Source: Ciona intestinalis
Lineage: Eukaryota > Chordata > Ascidiacea > Phlebobranchia > Cionidae
DNA length: 64,000 nt
NCBI RefSeq assembly: GCF_000224145.3
Contig: NC_020179.2
Span: forward strand, 1,575,612 to 1,639,611
Reading direction: 5' to 3'
The position numbers and the translations under genes were made by a program. Each line of letters begins with the position of its first letter. Position 1 is the stretch's first letter. The notes under the pieces were generated by a model. It was not told the DNA's origin, ran no database searches, and was given only the letters and a program-made list of their open reading frames with translations. Positions 39,537 to 51,900 of this stretch are shown piece after piece.

Positions 39537-39800
39537 CCAAACAAACCAAAAAACAGGAACCACATTCCTTTAGCGAAGGTACAAGAGAGCAGAGTACAAT
39601 GTGCACGTCATGTACTTTACGTTGAGAAAAACATTTCACACAAATAAATCAATTTTACCAGTTGTTAAATCCTGAATACAGCTTATGTTTTGTCATTTTA
39701 TATAGTTTTACCAATTTAAAGTGTAAAATATCTCGGTTTTGTCGAATCGTTGACTTTTTGGTGCCGTGGCACAACGGTTGGTGCGCCTATCTGGCTCTAA
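39537..39800 (+). repeat. Right copy of the ~262-bp direct repeat
   Basis: Nearly identical to 38024-38285. Here the tRNA-like SINE head at the right end continues into an intact SINE body. Confidence 0.9.
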
Positions 39801-39965
39801 CCTAGAGGTTTCAGATTCAAAGCTTGTTGTTGCCACCGTTGTGGACGTGTGTGTCTCCAATCGGGTGGCCGCTATTGGGTTATCTAAATTGTCAGCCCTA
39901 CATAAAAACAAAATAATAACCCACAAAATTACAAATGTGGTAACTCGTAAGAGGTTTTGTTTATC
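39758..39965 (+). repeat. tRNA-derived SINE with head, tail truncated
   Basis: The head GCCGTGGCACAACGGTTGGT and a B-box-like GGTTTCAGATTCAAAGC precede the cttgttgttgccaccgttgt body. The same head at 38241 is truncated. Confidence 0.82.
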
Positions 39966-40123
39966 CATTCTCTTGCGACAGTTTTATAAAACAAAACGTT
40001 GTTGGGTCTATACTTAAATACGCATAGCCTGCCTACTTCTTAATTATTGACATGTGTCAGTGGTACAGTTTTGACTTTAACATATTTAGAATTAAATATA
40101 GTACAACACTCTTTTACAGTTAC

Positions 40124-40345
40124 CATACATGGAACCATTCGTAGTCTGTATGCTTTGAGGTTTATTATGCCTCGTCGCAATTTCCTCGTGTGTGAAAGGA
40201 AACGTCTGTCCAACTCCAAGCGTTAGGTTAGAATCTCTTCCAGTCAGGTGGTCAGCCAAACTTTGTTTCTCAGAAGCGGTTTTAATTTTCTTAGTAAAAT
40301 TTTCTTGTGTACGTTTTATACATGTTGTACGAAAGAACGAAACAC
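40124..40345 (-). CDS. Possible coding exon of an unidentified gene
   Basis: A minus-strand open frame ends at a plausible donor (ATGTATG|gtaact at 40123). The part ASEKQSLADHLTGRDSN, then LTLGVGQTFPFTHEEIATRH and NKPQSIQTTNGSMYG reads like real protein. The 5' boundary is uncertain; the frame is open up to 40511. It could join the candidate exon at 38988-39145 in phase. Function unknown. Confidence 0.35.
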
Positions 40346-40801
40346 GGACAGACAGCGTAAAAACCCATGTCATATATTGGAAGAAAAAATCCATGTTCTT
40401 AAGGTATTTAAACTGCAGTGTCTGCTTTGTCAGCACGACACTTGTTACTTTAAGTTTAAAATGCCGATCCCGAAATATGCACCTATCAGCACGTTTTAAA
40501 AACCCGAACAATTTTAACTAACACGCTCTATTATAATCAGCCAACTATAACAAGCCGGCACGTTTTTGTGGTTAGAATATTCATAACAAAATTCAAAGAC
40601 TCCCTGCGGGATATTATAACCAATAACAGTTATAGCATGTGATAGCGTGCCTACACTACAATAATATCGTTAAAGACCGTACCTCTCCCTACATTTCTGT
40701 GGTATAGATCGTTATGTTGCATGTTTTGGCAGCGATAATAAATATTAATGTTGTTATGCTACCGACGGAGAGTAAATAAATAACAAAACAACATTTTTTA
40801 A

Positions 40802-40915
40802 AAGCCAGAAATCTTTGTTGCGTAAAGTTGAACAAAACTGGAAAATTTTCCTGCCCAGTTTACGCAACAAAAATTTTACTAGCCAGAAATCTTTGTTGCG
40901 TAAACTTTAACAGAA
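40802..40915. repeat. Direct and inverted copies of a GCCAGAAATCTTTGTTGCGT motif
   Basis: The motif occurs in direct orientation at 40803 and 40882, with an inverted partner TTTACGCAACAAAAAT near 40859, so the segment can fold into alternative hairpins. Confidence 0.65.
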
Positions 40916-41376
40916 CTAAAGTTTTTTCCTGACTTTTTCCGTTACCTGATAGGAAAGTACACCTCTACCGCTAATCAATAAACATTAGCTCTTGTGGTTT
41001 TCTGGGACCGTTATAGCAAGCACCTTTCTTTTAATAGTATATAAGTAACGAGCGGAGATCTATTTATAAAATAAAAGAGCCGAATAAGCATGACTTTGAA
41101 ACCGTCGACTGATTTAGGACTTTAAAACGTACACAGTGTATTTAGAGGGCGCCGTGAATCAGTTTTGACCAACTTCATGTCAGGAAACGGCACTTGTGTT
41201 CATGGTCGGCGTGTTTTTTATTTGTTTTGTAAGCGAAACAAAGCTAGAAAACACGCATTGGTTTTGACAAGTTAAGACACAATATTAATGCTAAATCAGA
41301 TGTGGTTATGATTGCAACATGGTTTTGCAATTTAAAACCTCAGTACTTTGCTGTAGCATTTCGGCCCATAGTGTAA

Positions 41377-41590
41377 AGTAGGATGGGGGAAGATGGGACA
41401 CCTATAGCGCATACTGTCCAACTATCTTGATTGTGTTTTGAACAAACAACGGTCCATGTAAGTTGTGAGGGTACGGTTTTATAATTCTTTAAATATTCTT
41501 TGTTTACTACCAAACGATACGAGAAAATGTGGACGAGAGAAAATGGGACGAGAGAAAGAATGATAAGGTGTCCTATCTTCCCCACTATAC
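41377..41590 (+). mobile_element. MITE family 1 with internal duplication
   Basis: The GACGAGA(G)AAA(A/T) block occurs twice (41517-41555), lengthening the copy. Confidence 0.87.
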
Positions 41591-41779
41591 CATATAACAT
41601 ATACAGCAAATTACACAATACAGCAAATTAATTTAAATGAAATAATCTGCAGTAGTGAGCAAATGGTGGATAATAGTTTTAACAAAATAAAGAAAAACAT
41701 TGTATTTGTATAAATAACAAACCGTTTTTTTTTTAAATCGCATGAACTAAAAATCTTTTCATTCTATTTTTTTTCGATA

Positions 41780-41826
41780 CAGTAGGGGAGAAGTGGGACA
41801 CCTTATCATTCTATTTTTCTTGTATT
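41780..41826 (-). mobile_element. MITE family 1, left tip only
   Basis: About 46 bases remain, ending just before the acceptor of the candidate 44-aa ORF. Confidence 0.75.
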
Positions 41827-41843
41827 ATTGTTTTTTAAACAGC

Positions 41844-41978
41844 ATGCCGACTAAAAGTCAGAAGAGGTCATTTTTAACCGCATTCATGATAGCTTTGGAT
41901 CTAAAATTACCCACCAATGACATTGTAAAAATATTAACGCAGAGAGTTGACGAATTGGAACACCATGAATGCAAATAG
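41844..41978 (+). CDS. Possible 44-aa micropeptide gene
   Basis: A short ORF starts one base after a strong acceptor-like sequence (ttgttttttaaacag) and encodes 44 residues, Lys/Glu-rich with an amphipathic helix-like stretch (SFLTAFMIALDLKLP) and a charged C-terminus (RVDELEHHECK). AATAAA follows at 42081. The acceptor one base before ATG fits spliced-leader trans-splicing, or this is the last exon of an unseen gene. No family recognised. Confidence 0.35.
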   Translation: MPTKSQKRSFLTAFMIALDLKLPTNDIVKILTQRVDELEHHECK

Positions 41979-42080
41979 TGCACAGTAGCAAACAACCAAA
42001 AGTCATATAAAACAAATACGAAAACTATAAAACGTAATTGGCGCGATTAAACCACCATATCAGTAAATATAGTGTATCGT

Positions 42081-42086
42081 AATAAA
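42081..42086 (+). terminator. Polyadenylation signal AATAAA after the 44-aa ORF
   Basis: This canonical hexamer lies ~100 bases beyond the stop codon of the candidate micropeptide. Confidence 0.35.
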
Positions 42087-42087
42087 T

Positions 42088-42341
42088 ATAGTCGGTTGTG
42101 AGGAAAATGGGACAACTTTTTATTATTCTAATTTTTCTCCTATTTTGTGGTAGGTAAGGTGGGGGAAGATGGGACATCTTAATGCCCAAATATTCTGATC
42201 GTGTTTTAAACAATTAACAACGATATACAACAGTAGTCGTGAGGATGCGGTTTTACAATTCATTGAAAGTTGTTTGTTTACTACAAAATGGAATGAGAAT
42301 AATAGGAATGAAAAGGTGTCCCATCTTGCCCCATAATATAT
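42088..42341 (+). mobile_element. MITE family 1 copy with a truncated reverse-oriented copy at its left
   Basis: A reverse-oriented left tip (42088-42152) is followed directly by a full-length copy (from ~42153). Confidence 0.82.
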
Positions 42342-44599
42342 TTCAATTTTATTAACCGATAAACTACGGACTTTTCTGTCTCGGCAGTTAAATGCTGGAA
42401 CAGCAGTTTTACCGGAATAACGACACGGAATTATTCTCAAGAGTTTAGGTCAATTCTTACAAAACTGTTACGTATAATTGAGAATGGGTTAAAAAAATGA
42501 GTCAGCCGTGTAAGCCTATCAGTATAATAATAATAAAAAATGCGATCTGCCCCTTTCTCCGGGTATTTGTTTATGCCGGATAAGGTATGAACTCAAGAGA
42601 GCGAGGGGCGTCGTGTAGAGAAATACTTACAGCTGAAAACATTTTACATTGCAATCCAACAAAGATTAATCGATTGCTGTAGATTAGGAATGTAAAAACA
42701 AGAAAAATATCAACTACAGTCATTCATCTGTGTCTTACGCTCTGAGGGAAATTCGATTCGGTTCCGAATACCTGTCGATCGGGTTTCTGTTATGTGGCGT
42801 TTCTGTTGAAGGCAGAGTCAATAAATTGAGTCAAAATCCAGCGCTTTTTTGATGGGTCATTGCAATACACTTCAGTGAGTTCAAGATTAGAGACAGCTTC
42901 AAATACGGCGGTTACGCAAGCCGTGAAATGTTACGGTTTCGCCACCTATTGAGAAACACCGTACCGTTGCCCACCACGCACGCAAGGATTACGCACGGTC
43001 CAATTATCGAAAAATAGCTGTTGTAGTGGAGACCACCATTGCAGCTGGTACGAACTTGGCAGGTCAAATTTCGCACAATTTAAGTAATTTCCAACTGACG
43101 ACGTGCATGCGTCACCCGAGTAAAACGAAGAAGGGCCGCCATATTTGCAAACAAAAAAACACATGTATGCAATCTTTTGTAAAAAGCTGTAATAAGCATC
43201 CGCATTTTTGCGATTCGCATTTTTTCACTCTACAGCTGACAGTTTGGTTTGTCTGTACATCAGCACATTTAATTTTCGTTGGCGGGCAAAGTCACGTAAG
43301 CAAGCAAAACACTTGTGAATTATATACTTGTTCGTAACCAACAGCAAGTATAGTTATTAAATAGTCCCAGCAAAAACAATGCAATTAAAATTCATTCAAA
43401 TTCAAATTTCTTATCGTGCTATAGCTATAGTATTGACTGCAAAATCATAATAGTCTACAAAGGAAAGTTTTTGCTGTACACCTTACGATAACCCAAAGTA
43501 TAGTTTATACGTTGCATATAGATTTTACGTTATGTGTATTTAAAGCTTCGGTGCAATAAAGCCTGTATTATTGAAGCTTGTAAATAGGTTACGACACTTT
43601 CAATGTGCAAGCCCTATAGTACACATGAGCGATGTCACGATTTCAACCTGTGGTCCTATTAACGGTTTGATAGATTCGTCACGGAATATCAGATACCCTT
43701 CAAATTAGCATAGGCTATGTAATCAATAAGTTGGGTCTATTTAACCAAACGTAGGGATATAATGACCTTGAAGGGGCTATATAGGTTTACATTGAAATAA
43801 AACAACAACAGTCTATAGGAGTCACTTTATAGATAAGGGCCCCTTGGTGGGCCAATGATTTATTAATGTGTTTTGACAGAATGATTAGGGGTAAGCGGGA
43901 ATGGTTTCGATTTTCGCGGATCTGGTAATTTTATAAGCATCGTGTGATAAAATTTGTAAGTACATTAACGTTTCTTGAACCTGAATGGGGAATGGCGATG
44001 CTGCGTATTCATCTGCAGAAAGAGTTTTAGACTCCGCTTACGTCACGGCACGTACTCGCTTTTTTCAGACGCGTCGCAGCAGAAAAATTAAAGCGCGATT
44101 GCCAAAGCATATATCAGTCTATGTGCTAGAAGCGCGTGAGAGAGCGACCGGCGATTTTCTAGCGATAAAAGTGCGACAGCAGACTTTAAACCGTATTTTT
44201 TTACGAGAAGCGTTCATAGTACAGTCTAGGGTTTGCTTTAATTTAATCACTGATAACTTGGTTAGCGAGAAACGTAAACAAGCTGGAATCGATACAGAAC
44301 GTGTCTTTTCCAGGCCAGGCGCTGGCAGCCAGCAACAGCGAGTAGATCAGACGTAACTATTCTTTCTAACTTATTGTGCGCTCACGGAATTAAAAATTAG
44401 CTGCACTTCCTTGGTTTGCGGGGATCAAAATCGATTGATAGGTGCATAGTCTTTTATTAGCCGTTTTCAATCAATTATACGCTTGGTTAGCCCTGACCCT
44501 CGAGTCCAATACTTTGACTGTGTAAAACCAGACGTTTATTCAGCTGGGTTAAAAGTGTTAGACTTGTTGCGCGTAAATTATCTTAAAAGAATTTCTCGT

Positions 44600-44787
44600 A
44601 TAGTAGGGTGGGGGAAGATGGAACACCTTTAGCACATAATGCCTGATCGTGTTTTAAACAATTAACAATGGTTTGTGGTAGCCGTGAGCATACAGTTCAA
44701 TACGTCTTTGAATGTTCTTTGTTTACTACCAAATGGGACGAGAAAATAGAATGAAAAAAGTGTAACATCTTCCCCCACCCTACTATA
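44600..44787 (+). mobile_element. MITE family 1
   Basis: The only copy in the otherwise unique region upstream of the RASL-like gene. Confidence 0.9.
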
Positions 44788-45305
44788 TATGTTACAACCT
44801 GCGGCGCCCCTTAATCCAATAAATCTTCTCAAAGTGTGTTATTGGCTTCGCGGCTTTTCGGAAACCGAAAATTATCGTCGCGAAGGACAATCCGCATTTC
44901 GTATAAAAGTTTTACCTTGCCAGCGATATTAGGTCATGGAAGTATTCCGCAGACAATAAGTATATTCGGTAGGGTTATACGGTTAGATTAAGACTTTCTT
45001 AACGATCGGTTTATGCAGTGAAATCGTGGCTTGTATATTTTCGTATAAGATTATACAGCAATGTCAAAGTGAGATAAAATTCTCAAAGCGCAATGCGGTA
45101 GCTGGTCCGGTTGCATTTGGTTTGCAAGGCTATAATTTGTAATACGGTATACGAAGGAATTGTGCTTTTTTGGTGCGGCAGGCTCTGCAGATCGTGTTAC
45201 ACCTATACTAGTGTAATAATAAGGCCTTGTGTAATACTATACCGTCTGGCAGTCGATTTACAAGTTTAGCCCGCACAAATAACATTCCACGACTTTTCCG
45301 CGCCT

Positions 45306-45331
45306 ACGTCACGGCGCATTGTGACGTCACA
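45306..45331. promoter_or_regulatory. Paired CRE/ATF-like sites
   Basis: TACGTCACG and GTGACGTCAC lie about 15 bases apart, the second a perfect palindromic CRE core TGACGTCA. Confidence 0.4.
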
Positions 45332-45928
45332 GATAAGTGGTAGGAGATGAGTTTTTTGTGGGAATCGTGGCAACAGGATGCAGAAGTGCGACATTAAACC
45401 TGCATTTCCTTTTCCCAAGCACCCGAAATAGAAAATTAATTGTGTTTCGACAAGCAGTGGTCTAAACTGGTCAGCATATAACAGGACCAGCAAGCCGAAA
45501 ACGGTCATTCGTAGTCCTATAGGCGTCTTTCTGTTTATTCAGCCGTATATTACACGTGTTGAAGTCTGCTTCTAGCTTCGCCCAGAAATCTTGACATACC
45601 ATTGTATGTTCAATGAGAAAGTTGCTTTTGAAAGGCGTAGTCATAAAGTCAGTGTCATTGGTGTCGCATGAGCGGAAGACGACTAAGCTCCTTAAAACCA
45701 ATTACTAGTTTCGCGCATATTTATATCTCGTTCTAGTCAAGAAAAGTTATACGCTTAATCGTATAGCGTCAAATGCGCTAATTTTTCAGAATATTCTAAG
45801 AGCATGGAATTCCCAGTTTCATGAAGTTTTTTTTATTGTAATGTTTAAAAATAATAAACCGATACCATTTGTCACAGATCGTTTTATAAGTTACGATTCA
45901 AAGATTTTATTGCTACAGCTTTTTTTGA

Positions 45929-45973
45929 TTACGTCATCAATAGTTACGTCATGGTGATGGAAGTGACGTCACC
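45929..45973. promoter_or_regulatory. Three TGACGT-type motifs around the RASL-like start codon
   Basis: TTACGTCATC, TTACGTCATG (overlapping the start ATG) and AGTGACGTCACC occur within 45 bases. The last lies in coding sequence. Confidence 0.4.
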
Positions 45974-48900
45974 ACGACTAGGACTCAATCCTAATGCATT
46001 ACGAGAATTTAAACTTGTTGTTGTCGGTCCAAGAAAAGTCGGAAAATCAGGTAAGTCCGTAAAATGTGTTAAACTAGAATCAACAACTATCAGTACACCA
46101 TAAACACGAATATTTTTACGCTAGTAAATTTTTCGGAAAAGTTAAAACTTTTGGAAAAAGCAAAATTTCCGGAAAAAGCAAAATTTTCGAAAAAAGTAAC
46201 ATTTTGGGAAAATTTTAATTGCATTTTAGTGAAATACCAAATTTCTAAGATGTATTTCATAAAAACAGTTGTACGGTTAAAAATAAATGATCCATTACTG
46301 AATAAGCTTTTAATCCGACACCCTATACATCAAGTATTGTGTTGTGTAAACTACCTGGACGCCCGACAGTTTTGGGCCAGCGTGGTTGTGTACTTGGTGG
46401 AAATTGGTTTCACGTAATAGTACCTGTCATATACATCATGCTATAATTGCTCGTTTTTACGATAAACGAGTTACCCAATATCGCTTTTATTTTATAAGCC
46501 CATTTTAATATCGATTTCCAGAAATAACTTTGAACTAATACACCCAAAATTGATGGAGGTGTTTTCAATTTGGGAAAGAATTCTTTATAACCCAGTCCTG
46601 AGACCCCAAAAGGTCACACTGAATTACTTTAGGCTAACATTTCTAAACGTATATAATCCCACACCAAATGAGCCGTGTCGAAGTTAGGACCTCGCCTTTT
46701 GCCAGTTGGCACGAAATATAAAGTTTACAATTTATCACTTTGAAATAAAGGGTGTTGGCATTGAAAACAGCGTTTTCTATAATAAATGCACTTATTTATT
46801 AAATTTTCTGTTTTCAGCTCTCGTCGTGCGATTTTTAACCAAGAGATTTATCAACGAATATCTAGAAAACACAGGTCAGTTTTCTGTATCCGGTTTGCAT
46901 GCCTGCCAGTTAACGTGTTGTGTCTATTTCTACTGCGTGGCGTTAGTCCCTGTCAAAACACGCGCCCTATGACGTAGGTAACTGTGACGTAGGCATTAGA
47001 CGCAGCGTCGAACGTCTGGAGATTTAAAAGTATCCGTTTTAGGGACAATTATACACCACGTTGTCACAAGGCCAATGACTAAGTGAATTTCGTACGGACT
47101 CTTTAAAAATGGCCATCGCAGTGACGCAATATGTGTTTGGAACTCGCTACTGTGACGTCATTGTCGTGTAGTAACCTCTTAAAGACAAGTGCTTCTTTGG
47201 ATGTGCTTTAACGAAACGCAACTATGTTACAATAGTAAAACTAAACTTGGTTATAAGTACAGAACCAATACCAATTCATAGGCACTTGATGCACCACTTT
47301 ACCCTAAACGTCATAAATTCCATTCACAGCGGACAGCGCTTTCGAATTATGACGTCATGGGCATTGTTTCAATGTTGATTCAGCTCAGCGGTGGGCAGAG
47401 ACCGGACTACTAGGGGAATTGTTTTTTTATGCAAAATATTTTGTTTGGGCATCGTTTTCGAGCTGAAACTCAATTAGTAAATTGGCCGCAGCCGATAGTA
47501 TTGATTTTGTATACACCTTGTGACAACCTTTGCAATTTGGCTGTGTAGCTGTATTCGTGCTCCCATAACGTTCCGTAAGCTAAGATTCTACAGCTGGCAA
47601 TGCGTTGAAATAGTACATATGAGTTCGGCGTTTCAGAATTATGGTTGCTTATTTAGGCGGCCAATCGCTCTTAAAAGGCGAATCTATTTTGATTCAGTAA
47701 AAACGGTTCGGGATCAGTTTGGCACAATGATACATCGATAAAAATCGATCTTCTTAAAATGAATCAGCTCTGCTGCTCGTTATAGTTAGCTTCGGATTAA
47801 ATTAGCTGACTTTCCCGAGCGGAGGGACGCCATGTTTTGTTAAGTTTGGATACGGGTCTAGTGTTTACGCAGCGCGAGGCTTACCGTGTCGAATGCCATT
47901 CCGGCTGCTTCAGTTAGGTGCAGGACCGTTACCCCGCGAATGTTATGTCCTTTATGAAACACGTTGAACACGAAGCCACTTGTAATTCCAATTACAATGT
48001 TATTCAAGCACGGCGGAAACCGGCGAATTTGGTTTTCAACCAACGATAATACAGCAGCCTCTTGTTTCTGCCAACATTCGCTTTTTTTAAGAAAAAAATG
48101 CCCAAAATAGAATATATAGTGGGTGGGGTAAGACGGGTCACTTTTAGCACCTAATATCTAAATTTTCATATCGCGTTTTAACAATTAACAACGGTCTATG
48201 GGAGTCGAGAGGTTACGTTTATATAATTCTTTAAATGTTCATTGTTTACTACCAAATGGGACGAGAAAATAGAACGAAAAGTTGTCCCACCCCCCACCCT
48301 ACTATAAGTACAATCAAAGGAAGTGTTTTCTTTGTAATATAATTTTCTGGACTTGTATTGTAACAATATTTACCGAAAAACCCTTCGAGTTCTTGCGGGC
48401 CATTATACAAACACTGGATATTTAACAAATATTGATTTACAAGTAATTACTCGAACAAACTCGCTTATCAATACTGTTTGCGGATCTTTTGTTTTTCAAG
48501 CACAGATAATTGTTTCTGATAACCACTTAGGGTTCAGTGAAACTGCTCGCTGATTTTTAGCATTAATTAATACGTTACTATACCGTTTTGCGCCGCATAC
48601 TTTTTCTATGACGCGAATCGTGGTGTTTTCGGCTATTTTTACGCTGCTATATGTTATTTACGACGATCCATTACCGAGAACCGCATTTTTTTTATCCAAC
48701 ACGTTTGTGCTTTTTTAATGGGATACAGGTGTTTCGTTGTAATTTTGACGCCCACTTAAAAAAAGCCCAGAGCGATGTAGGAATCGGTTTTCAATTAATA
48801 ACAGCCCGTCTAAACCACATTTGATTACATACTATGAGCATGATTGCACCTATACATCCTACCGATATGGTGTATGCATGTGAACAGGAACACCTCAATG

Positions 48901-51900
48901 CTTATCAATTCAGATACCCATGTACAGCCGAGCCCAAAGGCATCACTTAAGAAAGCGCCTAATGCGAAGACAAGACGTTAATGGTGTATTGCTCATCAAA
49001 TTGCAGGCAAACGCCTACAATTACCGTGCATGGCGTAGCCTTAGTTATAGTAGTGAGAACCTTTACCGTGCTATGTGTTGTAAACATGACCATAACGCCT
49101 AAGGGAGCCGGTTAGTTCTAAAACGTGGGTTCGACCAGTTTTAGGCGGTTAGACGGGGTAGGATGTAAGACAATGATTTATAACGTATACTGCTTAAGCC
49201 TTCGTGGCCAAAACTCACACTACTTCTTAGAAAACCCGCAGAATTGGTATCAGGATCAACGCCAGAATAATGACAAGACCCCACGCATCGCATTGAGATA
49301 AAACTTAAGGGTCTGCTTGAAATTACACGCTCTATACTTCAAGGGTTATCCGGGTATCTTGGGTATTGATTTTAACGCTTTCAAGAGCAAAATTGTAACC
49401 GTCATCAGACGTTGTTTTTGTTGACTTAAATTCGCCACATTTCCTTTCTGTATTGACGAAACACTTCTTAAGTGCGTTTTCCCTGTGACCAACAACCAGC
49501 GAGCGTTTTCCGATACAGGAAGTAGGCTCGATTAGTCCAGGTATTTGCAACACATGTAAGGTGTTCTCAGCGTTGTTTGATTCACACCATTTCATTAGTT
49601 TATGTACAATCCAAAGAGAAATGACCATATTGTATCGGGGACGCGGCACCCGTCTCTGCGCGCCTTTTCATGCATATAGTTTTATATATAAACACTATAG
49701 AACAGGCCAAACCGCCTTAGGGTTTATGGTATAAACATCCGTTCGCGTGGCTTTCCAATACAACTCTTACACTCTAAGTCGAGTTTTTTAATAATACATT
49801 ATAATGTATATGGCGTTCTTTGTCCCATACGCCATACCAATGCTTTTAAATTAGGAGGGGTTTTCTAAAGGCATTTCCGCTGACGAGTGATATGGAAAGT
49901 GGTTTCCTAATTGCCAGTATATTATAATAATAATAATAACTTTATTTGTTTCTTCGATTACGACAGGAAAAATTAAAGTATTTAAAACGAAAAGACAGAA
50001 TATATATCGAAACACGCCTACAGTTATAAACATATTTACATTTGATTGGAAGAAAATAAGCGTGGTCGCTACACCTAGCAGACAAACGAGCCATTTGTGT
50101 TTAATTATTGTCAAGTAAACTTCTAATGGAAACAAAATTGTGCGAAAGTGTAGTTTACTGTTCTACAAAACTTCGATGACGAGTCTCATAAATGTTAAAG
50201 AAAGTCGTTCGATAGCAAAGCGCGAACTAATCGAATTGAAAAATCGGTTCTGTCTAAAGTGACTTTAATATCTGGAATTGATAGACGTGTATATCCAATC
50301 TCTCATATTTGTTCGCAGCTAACACGATAATTGCAGCCAATTTCGCCGTCGTCTTGTCCTTGAGTCAGTGACAGTTAGCGGGAAGTCCAAACTGGTGATT
50401 CTGGCTCGAAATACTTAATTAAACTCGTTGTACCGATACCCAACACCCTGTAACTGGCAGTGCGAGTATTAAACTATACGGTAGCGCTTGGGTGACATTG
50501 ACGCGGCTGTTGAAGTTGTGGGAAAATTCGGTAAACGGTTCGGTTTCGTACCATAACGTCGCGGATTTAGGTAAGACGAATACGAAGTGTAATTGTACGG
50601 GGTGCGAGCGAAATTAATAAAGTGAATTTAATAGTCTTTGCGGAAATAAGGGAAATGTCGCTCTTGGCGCTCCAGTGAAATTTCTGCACGTGATGTGTAT
50701 TATAAAGGCGTCCTTTGTTCTGCTATGAAGGTTATCTTATACTGTCCTACGCACCGATGCTGTAATCCGTGTTTTCGTGCGGTTTTGGAGGCGAGTCGCA
50801 TACGTAAGCACAGAACCATTTAAAATCACTTACGAAAATACTACTCTGGCGGTGTCGCAATACCTTCTTTCGAGATGAAGTTCGATAAGTGGTAAAATTC
50901 GGCGCTTGCGTTGGGGATTTTTCTTAATGCGAATATAACAACTATGTAAGAAAACGTACTCTTTCAAGTGCACAAATATTTGTTTTTGTACAATACAAGT
51001 AGCCCGCAGAATGCGTGTTATTCAATCAGATACACCCACAGACCGTTTTAGAAAATTGGTGTAACGACATACTGCGTACGCACTTATCAGCCTTAATACG
51101 TAACATAGGACGAGCTGTCCCGTTTCTTCGAAAACTGAGATTTCGAGCTCCAAGCACGACCTTTACACTGTGTGCGTCATGAACTCGTACTCGCGGAGTC
51201 CAGAACAAGTTATATTTATTTTTAACTGCCTCTTAAGCTAGAAGCGGTCAAGTAATAGTTACACAGTGGCTGTTACCTTAATCAAATATTTGTTTTGACA
51301 GATATGACCTGCAATGGTGTCGCCGATTTGGACGGAGAAAATTTTCGAGTCAATATTCAAGATACTTCAGAAAAGGTATAGGCCCATGTCCATGTGACGT
51401 CATCGCTTTTTAGCGCTTTTGCGTACAGTTGTTTTGACATTTTTGTTTTGGCATCAGATGCCCATTTATCTAGTGTTATATCAGCCGCAGTAGAATCACG
51501 GTTTTGTAAATAATCGTCAAGTATAAAACATAGCGAATATTTATTACTTTACCGTAACGTTTTGGAAATACACCTTGATAATGATAATTTTTGCGGTAAT
51601 AATTGACCTAAAAATGTAATCGCCTGGTCCAAATTTTAATTAAAATGAAACATTATTAATATATAGGCGCTTAGTGCTGCCAATTTCCAAAGACACCGTT
51701 TAAAGTACATTTAAAGTACTTGTTTACTAGAATTGTCTGTAATATGAACGCCAATCGTTACACGAAAAAATCAATACTGTTATGACACGTTTTCAGGGAA
51801 TGCGAATTTCCTCTATCGAGCATTACATACGATGGGCCGATGCCATTATGCTCTGCTTCTCTGTTACGGACGCTGAAAGCTACAAGAAACTTCGAGAAGT

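Larger units (their letters stand above)
42350..45950. other. Mostly unique region upstream of the RASL-like gene
   Basis: Apart from one MITE (44600-44787), this 3.6-kb stretch is less repetitive and richer in CG than the left half. It holds an open 123-codon frame at 43985-44356 (MGNGDAAYSS start) that I cannot identify, a YY1-like gccgccatatttg at 43136, and TGACGT elements near 44038, 45306 and 45323. It probably contains the promoter and 5' UTR of the downstream gene, but I see no certain exon. Confidence 0.4.
46875..51301 (+). other. RASL-like gene intron 2 (4.4 kb), mostly unique
   Basis: It holds the TGACGT cluster, one MITE (48115-48306), one copy of the GCGTGGTCGCTACACC repeat family (49922-50140), an unidentified 105-codon minus-strand frame at 49332-49649 and a Mic10-like frame at 47880-48043. 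The remainder shows no recognisable repeat, which is unusual for this window and hints at regulatory content. Confidence 0.5.

Noticed and set aside
39206..39565. Pro/Phe/Cys-rich 119-codon minus-strand ORF
   Set aside because: Translation of the GGCAGGACCGGGGAAAAA minisatellite; no splice sites or codon constraint.
40192..40521. Plus-strand ORF of 109 codons
   Set aside because: Overlaps antisense to the more protein-like minus-strand frame and has no splice context.
42946..43337. Bidirectional open frames near the YY1-like site
   Set aside because: No family motif in either strand and no splice sites; probably promoter-like unique DNA.
43985..44356. 123-codon plus-strand ORF starting MGNGDAAYSS
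   Set aside because: No recognisable motif, no convincing splice or polyadenylation signals; kept only as a remark in the upstream-region entry.
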